From the NCBI GenBank assembly GCA_001774105.1, contig MEYT01000036.1, positions 1-38,352 of the forward strand: a DNA stretch of 38,352 bases, in the 5' to 3' direction. Both the position numbers and the translations under genes were made by a program. Below are positions 15,418 to 22,132 of the stretch, in pieces. A model generated the notes under the pieces. That model had not been told where the DNA came from. It saw only the letters and a program-made list of their open reading frames with translations, and did no database searches. This stretch comes from Candidatus Azambacteria bacterium RIFCSPLOWO2_01_FULL_46_26. GTDB lineage: Bacteria > Patescibacteriota > Minisyncoccia > UBA9936. Numbering within the stretch: position 1 is the first letter of the stretch; every line of letters starts with the position of its first letter.

Positions 15418-15819
15418 GATTACGCCGCGGTTTTTTTGAAAATCGGAAAAAAATACGGCTTAAAACAATTGCTGAACATAACCGTCCTTCTTGGGGTAAT
15501 CAGCACGATCTGGTATCTCTGGCTTGTCGGCGAGAAAACGGCCATTGCTTTCAGCATCCTCGGCGGCATTGTTTCAATGGTTACGCTTTTGGCGATTCTT
15601 GATCTGGCGGCCCGTTCCTGCCCGAAAATGGCCGAAGGGACTTTTTTCGCTCTCTTAATGTCGGTCTACAACGGCGGAGCAATGGTCTCAAAGGTCCTTG
15701 GCGGTTTTCTTCTTCAATACACCGGCTTGCAAACTCTCATTATTATCAGCGCGGTCTTCACCGCTTTCTGCTGGCTATTGGTTCCTCTGATAAAATTAGA
15801 GGACGAAAATTTACATTAG
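15418..15819 (+). pseudogene. 5'-truncated MFS/BT1-type transporter remnant
   Basis: The frame opens at 15418 after a TAG, has no ATG near its 5' end (a TTG at 15436 is the only near candidate) and encodes about 127-133 residues with four membrane helices. LAILDLAARSCPKMAEGTFF, ALLMSVYNGGA and LGGFLLQYTG resemble the last third of folate-biopterin (BT1) type major-facilitator transporters. The N-terminal two thirds are missing; the upstream DNA is the lepB promoter side. A 20-base tandem duplication spans the stop codon. Most likely a decayed gene, less likely a small membrane protein. Confidence 0.65.
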
Positions 15820-15834
15820 AGGACGAAAATTTAC
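15795..15834. repeat. 20-bp tandem duplication across the stop codon
   Basis: Two perfect head-to-tail copies of a 20-base unit (15795-15814 and 15815-15834). The stop codon TAG arises at the junction; without the duplication the frame would continue to a TAA a few codons later. Confidence 0.9.
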
Positions 15835-15838
15835 AAAG

Positions 15839-15863
15839 GCCCGTGTAACAGCGGGCTTTTTTT
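15839..15863 (+). terminator. Intrinsic terminator after the transporter remnant
   Basis: The stem GCCCG/CGGGC closes an 8-base loop and is followed by seven Ts. It has survived although the gene is truncated. Confidence 0.8.
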
Positions 15864-15875
15864 ATAATGAGCGGA

Positions 15876-15961
15876 GGGGACTAAATTTTGAAAATCGTAG
15901 GCGGGGGCGGCCAACCGAGTCTGCGAGGTTGGGGTTAAGCGATTTTCAAAATTTAGTCCCC
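15876..15961. repeat. 86-bp element with 22-bp perfect terminal inverted repeats (E2)
   Basis: The arms 15876-15897 and 15940-15961 are perfectly complementary (outer end GGGGACTAAATTTTG, inner end AAAATCG). The 42-base interior contains a second hairpin CCAACC/GGTTGG. There are no T-runs at its ends and no open frame. It lies 8 bases from the murD stop codon, so it could stabilise or end the murD transcript, or be a miniature mobile element. Confidence 0.85.
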
Positions 15962-15969
15962 GGAGCGTT

Positions 15970-17334
15970 TTATTGTAATAACTTCACCGCTTTAACAAAT
16001 TGCTCGCCTCTGTCAAATTCGTTTTGAAATAAATTGAACGAGGCGGCGGCGGGCGATAAAAGAACGGCATCTCTTTTTTGGGCGAGCCGCCGGGCATGAA
16101 TGACGGCCTGTTTCATGTCGGGCGCGTCAATCACGGCTTTTAATTTTAGATTTTTGGTTCGCGCGAGGTGTTTTTGAAATTCAACTTTCATCTTCTCGGT
16201 CGCCGAACCGGGAAGCAAAACAAGAAAATCCGCGTTTTTTAAAATTTCTCCGGCAAAAACCGAGTAATCCAAATTTTTATCCTCGCCGCCGGCGATAAGA
16301 ATTAAACGCCCGTTTTTAAACAACGACCTCGCGGCTTTGATTGCCTCAATCCCCGCGCCGGGATTTGTCGCGCCGGAGTCGTTGATGTAAGTGACGCCTT
16401 TGATTTTCCCGACTTTTTCCAAACGATGCGGTAGTAATTTGAGGCGCGGAATCAGCGATAAAATTTCTTTTCGCGAAATCTTAAAAAGTTTCGCGATCTC
16501 AATCGCGGCCGCGAGATTCGCGGCGTTGTGAGCGAGCGAGAGAAAAGGAATGGATTTTGCGACGATTTTTGAAAAATAAATTTTTTTTGAACGCGCGTTT
16601 TTTGTCAGTTTTTCAAGCAGGCGATTGTCTTCGGGAATTATAAGGAAATCCTCCGGTTTTTGAAATCTAAAAATATTCATTTTTGCTTTGGCGTATTGGG
16701 CAAAAGAAGAGTAGCGGTTCAGGTGGTCAGGAAAAATATTCGTGATTACAGCAATGTGAGGACTTTTTTTCTTTTCGGCCAGCGCCTCAAGCTGAAAACT
16801 GGAAAGCTCCAAAATAACCGGCCCGCCTTGACTCGGCGAGGCAAGCCCGCCTTTTTTGATTTTGGGCAGTACTTCCAAAACCGATTTGCCGATGTTTCCC
16901 CCCAAAACCGCGTTTTTGTATTTTCTTTTCAAAATTTGATGAATCAAAAAAGCGGTCGTTGACTTGCCTTTTGTGCCGGTAACGCCGACGACCGGCGCGG
17001 GACACAAATCAAAAAAAATTCCGACATCCGTCTCAATCGGAACTCCGCTCTTTTTCGCCAATGCCAAAAACTTGGATTCATTCGGAACTCCGGGATTTTT
17101 AATAATCAAATCGGCGTTTTTAAAATCTTCTTGACGATGTTTACCCAAAATATAACGAATCGGCAGCCCTTTCAATCGCCCCAATGACTCTCGTAATTTA
17201 CCCCTTGTCTTTAAATCCGTAACCAAAACCCTTGCCCCGGCCTTGGCAAAAAATTCAGCGGCCCCGACCCCTCCGCCGCTTATTCCAAGCCCCATTATCG
17301 TCACTTTTTTGTTTTTGAAATCAGATTTGACCAT
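15970..17334 (-). CDS. murD: UDP-N-acetylmuramoylalanine--D-glutamate ligase
   Basis: A cytoplasmic Mur ligase of 454 residues that adds D-Glu to UDP-MurNAc-L-Ala in peptidoglycan synthesis. The Rossmann-like IMGLGISGGGVG, P-loop VVGVTGTKGKSTTA (about residues 114-127), LELSSFQLE, and the likely carbamylated Lys of QYAKAKMNIF are present. The motif usually written DSKATN reads DSGATN (about residue 319), losing a lysine that in E. coli MurD contacts substrate. An extra loop LASPSQGGP (DNA 16821-16851) comes from an in-frame repeat. No SD. A terminator belonging to the island lies upstream. Confidence 0.93.
   Translation of the reverse strand: MVKSDFKNKKVTIMGLGISGGGVGAAEFFAKAGARVLVTDLKTRGKLRESLGRLKGLPIRYILGKHRQEDFKNADLIIKNPGVPNESKFLALAKKSGVPIETDVGIFFDLCPAPVVGVTGTKGKSTTAFLIHQILKRKYKNAVLGGNIGKSVLEVLPKIKKGGLASPSQGGPVILELSSFQLEALAEKKKSPHIAVITNIFPDHLNRYSSFAQYAKAKMNIFRFQKPEDFLIIPEDNRLLEKLTKNARSKKIYFSKIVAKSIPFLSLAHNAANLAAAIEIAKLFKISRKEILSLIPRLKLLPHRLEKVGKIKGVTYINDSGATNPGAGIEAIKAARSLFKNGRLILIAGGEDKNLDYSVFAGEILKNADFLVLLPGSATEKMKVEFQKHLARTKNLKLKAVIDAPDMKQAVIHARRLAQKRDAVLLSPAAASFNLFQNEFDRGEQFVKAVKLLQ
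16821..16851. repeat. In-frame repeat insertion in murD
   Basis: Direct copies of GCCCGCC flank an imperfect palindrome TTGACTCGGCGAGGCAA. It codes the extra loop GGLASPSQGGP just before the conserved ELSSFQLE strand. Confidence 0.6.
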
Positions 17335-17367
17335 TCTGTTTTAAATTTACCATAAACAAGCGGAAAT

Positions 17368-17399
17368 AAGAAAAGGGTTCTCTTTTTTGAGAACCCTTT
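17368..17399 (-). terminator. Terminator ending the cytochrome island
   Basis: An 11-bp perfect stem (17389-17399 with 17372-17382) closes a 6-base loop and is followed on the minus strand by TTTTCTTATTT. It separates the island from murD. Confidence 0.85.
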
Positions 17400-17411
17400 G
17401 TTGATTTAATT

Positions 17412-17585
17412 TTATCGATCGGCCAAGGCCAGAACGTAGCCCTTTTCAATCAACTCTTGCAAGCGCCATTTCGGCACGTAATCATAAACCAACTTCTTCT
17501 TTTCCTTGTCCCAGCAAAGAACGTGAACGTAACCTTGTTCTTCGCTAAGTTTTTTGACATCCTCAGGCGTAAAAGCTCTTGCCAC
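17412..17585 (-). CDS. Small soluble hypothetical protein (57 aa), last gene of the cytochrome island
   Basis: A GTG-started gene: AAGGAGG lies 6 bases before GTG at 17585 and the frame runs to TAA at 17412, just ahead of a strong terminator. The product begins MARAFTPEDVKKLSEEQGYV and ends GYVLALADR; it is charged, has one Cys (CWDKEK) and no membrane segment. I do not recognise it. It lies 46 bases after the 60-residue membrane protein gene in the same apparent transcript as the monoheme cytochrome, so a partner or assembly role is possible but unproven. Confidence 0.7.
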   Translation of the reverse strand: MARAFTPEDVKKLSEEQGYVHVLCWDKEKKKLVYDYVPKWRLQELIEKGYVLALADR

Positions 17586-17631
17586 GATTTTCCTCCTTCC
17601 AAACGCCTTCCATCACGCCATCCAATCTTTA

Positions 17632-17814
17632 CTAGTCCCTTATGGCCACATACATTGTCGCGAGAATAATTCCCAGCGCCATTGAGCCGAGTCCGGCAAG
17701 CGCGAACAAAAAAGGAGAATCGCTCGCGGCTCCGCCCAAAACTATCGTTATCGCGCCCCCGTACACCAAAAGTCTTGAAGACGCCGCAAGCGCCGAATGC
17801 CAAAAATTTCTCAT
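17632..17814 (-). CDS. Small two-helix membrane protein (60 aa) of the cytochrome island
   Basis: AAGGAGG lies 7 bases before the ATG at 17814. The product has two predicted membrane helices (about residues 14-30 and 35-56: LVYGGAITIVLGGA and LFALAGLGSMALGIILATMYV) with short tails. I know no family for it. Its position between a 28-residue one-helix peptide (24-base gap) and a 57-residue soluble protein, all behind a monoheme cytochrome c, suggests small subunits of a membrane redox complex. Confidence 0.7.
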   Translation of the reverse strand: MRNFWHSALAASSRLLVYGGAITIVLGGAASDSPFLFALAGLGSMALGIILATMYVAIRD

Positions 17815-17838
17815 TTGTCATCCTCCTTATAATCCTTG

Positions 17839-17925
17839 TCAGAATCCGAGCAGAGAAAGCGCCAAAAGCAAAAAACAAACGAAGTACAAAAACGCCAGCA
17901 CGGAAAGCTTTTCCCATTTTTCCAT
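17839..17925 (-). CDS. Single-helix membrane peptide (28 aa) of the cytochrome island
   Basis: TAGGAGA precedes the ATG at 17925 by 4 bases and the frame ends at TGA (17839). The peptide MEKWEKLSVLAFLYFVCFLL continues with LALSLLGF: a charged N-terminus and one membrane helix, similar in form (not detectably in sequence) to tiny subunits of respiratory complexes such as CcoQ-like peptides. It begins 8 bases after the monoheme cytochrome stop codon, so translational coupling is likely. Confidence 0.65.
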   Translation of the reverse strand: MEKWEKLSVLAFLYFVCFLLLALSLLGF

Positions 17926-17933
17926 TTTCTCTC

Positions 17934-18278
17934 CTACTTCTGCAGTTCGCGTATGTAACTTACGATGTCGTGAATCTGATCTTCCGAATAAGTGTCCGCG
18001 TAAGGCGGCATTCCGGTTCCGGGAACTCCTTTGGAAATCTTCTGGAATAACTGCCCGTCGGTCATTTGTTTCACCCGTCCGTCGCGTAAAGACGGAATCA
18101 TCGGCGGCATGCCTTCGCCCTTTGGACGATGACATCCCACACAGCTTTTTCCGTATAAAACCTTTCCGTTCTGTGCGTTGCCGGCGGCATCGGCCAATGT
18201 CGTAAAAATAGTCCCGCAAAAGACAATCAAAACAATACCAATAATAAAAACCGGAATAATCAACAATCTTTCTTTCAT
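17934..18278 (-). CDS. Monoheme class I c-type cytochrome, membrane-anchored or secreted
   Basis: A 114-residue protein: an N-terminal signal or anchor helix (residues 5-28), possible cleavage after ADA, then heme motif CVGCH (46-50), GEGMPPMIPSL, and GTGMPPY with a likely axial Met near residue 90; the C-terminal helix is QIHDIVSYIRELQ. This is the classic class I cytochrome c fold found in periplasmic electron carriers. The start at 18278 is preferred because GAGGGGG lies 6 bases upstream; two in-frame ATGs further upstream would overlap the SD. A near-consensus promoter is at 18338-18365. Three tiny genes follow closely. Confidence 0.9.
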   Translation of the reverse strand: MKERLLIIPVFIIGIVLIVFCGTIFTTLADAAGNAQNGKVLYGKSCVGCHRPKGEGMPPMIPSLRDGRVKQMTDGQLFQKISKGVPGTGMPPYADTYSEDQIHDIVSYIRELQK

Positions 18279-18337
18279 TGTCATCCCCCTCTTTTTTGTT
18301 GTCAAACAACTTGCCGCACCTCTTTAAACTATTAAAG

Positions 18338-18365
18338 ATTATAAGCTAAAACCATAAAAAGTCAA
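18338..18365 (-). promoter_or_regulatory. Promoter of the monoheme cytochrome transcript
   Basis: On the minus strand TTGACT (18365-18360), a 16-base spacer and TATAAT (18343-18338). The predicted start near 18331 gives a leader of about 50 bases. Confidence 0.75.
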
Positions 18366-18403
18366 GGGAAATTTAGATAAAAGCGGATATCCGGGTTTTC
18401 AAT

Positions 18404-18438
18404 GTAAAAATAAACCCCGCACAATATTTATGCGGGGC
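18404..18438 (-). terminator. Terminator after the NHL protein gene
   Basis: On the minus strand a 7-bp stem CCCCGCA/TGCGGGG is followed by TTTATTTTT. It lies about 20 bases past the NHL gene stop codon and before the monoheme cytochrome promoter. Confidence 0.85.
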
Positions 18439-18458
18439 AACAATTTACCACTTTTATT

Positions 18459-19835
18459 TTACTTGACTTTTAACCTTCCGTAACCAAACACCGCCACCTT
18501 GCCGTGCGAAATGCTCTTATCGCCAACCTTTTCAATCGCTCCGCTCTGGCTTGTTATCCAGATCAGATATTCAATCTCAAAATCAGGCGCGGCGAACTTC
18601 TGAAAGTATTTAATGTTTTCCGGGCTGGTGTCAACCGCCATATCGCTCGGGCGCTCCAAATTGGGCACTTTCTGGCCGGATGTTTCGTCAAACACCGGTT
18701 CTCCGCCCCAGACGGCGTAAGGAAAATACACCAGGTCTCCTCTTGCGTTATCTTTCGGCAAGATCTTTTCAGAAAATGTTTTAACGTAAGGCAAGCGGAC
18801 AATGCGCGCGCTCTGCCCGACCAAAGTGATGCCGCTGTCCAAACCGTATATGTCACCGTTGGGAGCCGCGGCCACGGCCAACGCGCTGTCAAAGCCCAAA
18901 ATATTGGGGGCACGCACGCCGAATTGATCAATGAATTTGCCCTCGGAATCGAATTTCAGGATGCGGCCGTTCATTTCCTCACTGATATACAGATTATTTT
19001 GGCCGTCAACGTCAACGTCCGACGGCTGATGGAGCAGAATTTTTCCACCCCGCTTCGTTTGAATGTCTTTTGTCAACGCGTCGGCGGAAGACGCGACTTT
19101 TTGCTGCACTTCCTTTTTTTCCAGAACCTTCTCGCTGCCGCCGTTCTCCGCAAATTCTTTCCAAATTTCCCGCGGCATTCCCACAACCCTTAAAATTTCC
19201 CCGGTGTTTTTATCAAGAATAAAAACGCTTTCCGCGGACGGTTTATTTGACAACCTTTGAAGGCCCTGATCAACCGCGTAAATTTTGTCTCCTTTTATCC
19301 TGATTCTTTGGGGAGCAAAAACGCAATTGATTTTTTTCAGAAGATTCATCTTTTCGTCAAAGACCGCGATTTTTTTCGCCGAAGGATACGTCAAATATAA
19401 AAATCTTCCGTCCGTATCCATTCCAAAAGCGTCGCTGAACTCTTTTCTCTTGACTTCTTCGACTTTCGGCGGATTGGAAAGGAAATCAAACACCCAAACG
19501 GTGTCGCCGTCCAGAATGTACGCCCTTCCCTCCATCACCGCGATTGACGTCGGCGAACCGATAAAACGATCGGGTTCTGTTTTTTCACCGAGCAGAATAT
19601 CGAGCCATTTTGGCGTTTTCTTCGCGGGACCCTTCAAGGTAAAAAGCAATTGCCATCTTTGAATCTGATTAAGCGGCATGTCTTTGAATTGCTCCGGCAG
19701 TTTATGGGGATAAAAACGCTCTTCTTCGTCGGCCTCCGCTCCCCCGTTCGGAATGCTTTTATTTTCGGCGAGGGCATTAGAGCTAAAACAGACGAGCAGT
19801 AAAAAAATCGGAACCAATCGTGTCAATCGCGTCAT
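18459..19835 (-). CDS. Exported NHL-repeat beta-propeller protein
   Basis: A 458-residue protein with a Sec signal peptide (residues 1-23, ending SNALA). The mature part has repeated blades of NHL type, for example GSPTSIAVMEGRAYILDGDT, QPSDVDVDGQNNLYISEEMN followed by GRILKFDSEGKFIDQFGV, and PNGDIYGLDSG. Such propellers usually bind partner proteins or ligands and are not redox centres themselves. It lies 71 bases behind the beta-barrel gene with a palindromic hairpin between them, and AAAGGAGA precedes its ATG. Next to a barrel and cytochromes it could cap or organise a surface electron-transfer complex; this is inference. Confidence 0.82.
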   Translation of the reverse strand: MTRLTRLVPIFLLLVCFSSNALAENKSIPNGGAEADEEERFYPHKLPEQFKDMPLNQIQRWQLLFTLKGPAKKTPKWLDILLGEKTEPDRFIGSPTSIAVMEGRAYILDGDTVWVFDFLSNPPKVEEVKRKEFSDAFGMDTDGRFLYLTYPSAKKIAVFDEKMNLLKKINCVFAPQRIRIKGDKIYAVDQGLQRLSNKPSAESVFILDKNTGEILRVVGMPREIWKEFAENGGSEKVLEKKEVQQKVASSADALTKDIQTKRGGKILLHQPSDVDVDGQNNLYISEEMNGRILKFDSEGKFIDQFGVRAPNILGFDSALAVAAAPNGDIYGLDSGITLVGQSARIVRLPYVKTFSEKILPKDNARGDLVYFPYAVWGGEPVFDETSGQKVPNLERPSDMAVDTSPENIKYFQKFAAPDFEIEYLIWITSQSGAIEKVGDKSISHGKVAVFGYGRLKVK

Positions 19836-19873
19836 TTTGATTCTCCTTTCTTTGGTTGTTTTTCAGAAATTTC

Positions 19874-19903
19874 ATCCCGCTTCTTTTTAAAAAGAAGCGG
19901 GAT
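19874..19903. repeat. 30-bp perfect palindrome between the barrel and NHL genes
   Basis: The two 15-base halves (outer ATCCCGCTTC, centre TTTAAA) are perfectly complementary. On the transcribed minus strand it is not followed by a T-run, so it looks like an intercistronic mRNA hairpin (stability or partial termination) more than a full terminator. Confidence 0.8.
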
Positions 19904-19906
19904 TTC

Positions 19907-21982
19907 TTAAAAATGTCTTGCAAGATTAATCCTGAAAAGGAATCCGTCTCTCTCCGTGTTGTTTTCATTGACTTCGTACTTCTCCAAAGCTCTTCTGATA
20001 AAAACATTCACGGACAACTGCCTCACTTCATGAGAAAACGCCAATTGCAAGGCCGAAACGTTTCTTTCGGTTTTGCCTATTGCGGAGGAGTCATAAGTTA
20101 CACCAGCCGTCACTCTCGTCTTGACGGTTTCGAAAATAGCGTTTATTCCGGAATTTAAAAGCCGGATGTCGTTCTGCTCCGTTTTGCGATAGTCAATATC
20201 GCTTCTGCCGCCCTGCCATGTTAAACGCAGTTTTTCATTAACCGGAATCGTGAGCGAGAACCTCGACGTCGCACGGTGAAAAGGGTAATTCAGTTGGGCA
20301 TTATCTTCAAAATCAATGCCGGATGTTATTTCCGCTTTCCGCCACCGCTCAAACGCGTATCTTGAATCCAAGCCGAAACTTCGGTTTTGACCGGAATTAT
20401 CCGATAACTGATTGTAGGCGCTTCCGCTCCCGCCGGTTGTGTTTTGTTCAACGTTTCTTAAACGAAAATACGGCTCAGCCAGTCCGTCAAACAAACTGAT
20501 TCTTGCCGAAACAGTTTGAACGGTATTTCGCGCCAAACCGCGCGGCACAAAATTTTCGTACCCAACAAGCACGGTTTCTCCGTTTAAAATCCGCGTTCCG
20601 GGAATTCTTTCGACATAAGTCGGAGAGCCGAGCTTGTAAATCCGGTAGTCCGCTCCTTCCTGGTAAATTATCGTGCCGGAAATGTCGGTTACCACAACCG
20701 ATTCCGTCGAAATTTCCTGTCCCTCCAGCATAACCGCTTCGTAATCGGAGATTTTATGCATTTCCCCGCTGACAAAAACGTGTTCTTCTCCCGCCCTGAA
20801 CAGATCCGACGATGAAATTTCGTAGCCCAAAGAAAGTTTTCCGTCAAAAGCGGGAAAAATTTGTTTGGCATAGTCAACCCGCGCCAATTTTTCATCCAAG
20901 GTTTGTTCAAAAGCGGAAAATTGTTTTTTTTCGCGCCCAGCTTCCACTTCGGTAAAAAGACTCTCGCCCAATTGATGGGAAAAGCCGCCGCGCGCCTCAT
21001 AAGCGTTTTCTTCTTTTGACAGCCATTCGCTTTCCGCGGCGCCGCCCGAAACTTCCCGGTTTATTTGAGAAGCGCCGAAACTGACAAAGCTGTCCAGTTT
21101 CTGCAATTTGTCGCGAAAAATCCAAAACCGTTGTTCCTGCCTGAGAGCAAAACCGGAATAATCCGAAACGCCGTTCCGCGAATTCAAACTCAAAGACGTC
21201 TTTGTCCTCAAGGTATTGTCCAAAAATTTACCGGCTGCCGTTCCATGGAAATAATGGCTGACGTAATCCGATTCATGCTCTTTTTGGTTTAAAGAAAAGC
21301 GTCTTGAATAGAGCTGTTCGCGAAAATTCAAGTTAACGGAAACTTTTTCCCATTGTTTTTCCGTGTCCGCCTCGAAACTTTTCCGTTCTTCGTGAATGTC
21401 AAAATCATAATCGACAAGCGATTTATTGCCGCGAAAAACATTACTTGCGTCGCTGCCGAAGACGTCAAAACGAAAATTCAAGGGCCAGCCGACAACGGTT
21501 TTTCCCAAATCAAACGTTAAACCGCCGTGTTTTTGGTCGGCCAAATAATCCATGTTAGGCGTATGGCCGATATCCGCGAGGCGTCTTTGAAAAAAGAATG
21601 AACCGCCGTAAGGAGTTTCCTTCAAAAAATATCCGTCAATACCGAAATTTTTCGCGAAATCCGCTCCTTGATATTCCGCGAGGCCCTGACCGAACGCAAT
21701 TCCGCCGCCAACTTTCAGCCCGACAAACCTCTTGTGATAAATGAAAAATCTTTCTTCGATTCTCAACTCTTCATTCATCAGCCGGTACTCGCCGATAATT
21801 TTATTTTTTCCGGAACTAATCTTTTGTAGGTCCTCCCGCAGGGAAAATCCAAGTTCGCCGGCCGGGCGTTCGAAATAAAACGGCCCAAAATTCGCTATCG
21901 GCTTAATTTCGGCGGACTCGCAGATTGGCGTCAGACAAAACAAAATCACGAATCCTATCGCGAACAACAATCTCCTGGTCAT
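19907..21982 (-). CDS. Predicted outer-membrane beta-barrel protein of the cytochrome island
   Basis: The start is set at 21982, where AAGGAGA precedes ATG by 8 bases, giving 691 residues with a signal peptide (about 1-23, ending CESA). The mature chain is almost entirely alternating polar/aromatic strands with many Tyr, Phe, Arg and Glu and almost no Cys, as in large transmembrane barrels. Its last residues, FRINLARHF, end in Phe, the classical BAM-recognition C-terminus. A segment at about 425-475 (VVVTDISGTIIYQEGADYRI, then NGETVLVGYE) looks like a small beta domain seen in some barrel proteins. It has no heme motif. It lies between the heptaheme lipoprotein and NHL genes, the position expected of the porin in a porin-cytochrome conduit. 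No specific family is recognised. Confidence 0.78.
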   Translation of the reverse strand: MTRRLLFAIGFVILFCLTPICESAEIKPIANFGPFYFERPAGELGFSLREDLQKISSGKNKIIGEYRLMNEELRIEERFFIYHKRFVGLKVGGGIAFGQGLAEYQGADFAKNFGIDGYFLKETPYGGSFFFQRRLADIGHTPNMDYLADQKHGGLTFDLGKTVVGWPLNFRFDVFGSDASNVFRGNKSLVDYDFDIHEERKSFEADTEKQWEKVSVNLNFREQLYSRRFSLNQKEHESDYVSHYFHGTAAGKFLDNTLRTKTSLSLNSRNGVSDYSGFALRQEQRFWIFRDKLQKLDSFVSFGASQINREVSGGAAESEWLSKEENAYEARGGFSHQLGESLFTEVEAGREKKQFSAFEQTLDEKLARVDYAKQIFPAFDGKLSLGYEISSSDLFRAGEEHVFVSGEMHKISDYEAVMLEGQEISTESVVVTDISGTIIYQEGADYRIYKLGSPTYVERIPGTRILNGETVLVGYENFVPRGLARNTVQTVSARISLFDGLAEPYFRLRNVEQNTTGGSGSAYNQLSDNSGQNRSFGLDSRYAFERWRKAEITSGIDFEDNAQLNYPFHRATSRFSLTIPVNEKLRLTWQGGRSDIDYRKTEQNDIRLLNSGINAIFETVKTRVTAGVTYDSSAIGKTERNVSALQLAFSHEVRQLSVNVFIRRALEKYEVNENNTERDGFLFRINLARHF

Positions 21983-21999
21983 CGCTTTTCTCCTTTTGT

Positions 22000-22029
22000 A
22001 TTCTATTGTTAAAAAACGTGCGAAATCAA
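22000..22029 (-). promoter_or_regulatory. Possible promoter of the barrel gene
   Basis: On the minus strand TTGATT (22029-22024), an 18-base spacer and TAGAAT (22005-22000). The start point would fall immediately upstream of the SD. Weaker than the other island promoters; read-through from the heptaheme gene is an alternative. Confidence 0.35.
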
Positions 22030-22091
22030 TCGCAAATTTTGTCGCGAATACCGAAAAACTGATTCGGAACAAAATTCGAGATTTATTAAGG

Positions 22092-22125
22092 GCCGGAGAA
22101 TGAAATTTTAATTTCATTCTCCGGC
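22092..22125. terminator. Strong hairpin after the heptaheme cytochrome gene
   Basis: A 15-bp perfect stem (22092-22106 with 22111-22125) around a TTTA loop. On the minus strand it is followed by CCTTAAT and lacks a good T-run, so it may attenuate transcription into the barrel gene or protect the upstream message. Confidence 0.6.
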
Positions 22126-22132
22126 TTCTTTA

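Noticed and set aside
17450-17917. A 155-codon Arg/Phe-rich open frame on the minus strand across the small island genes
   Set aside because: It runs in another frame over three short genes that each have a precise SD and sensible membrane or soluble products; its own product is low-complexity without motifs.
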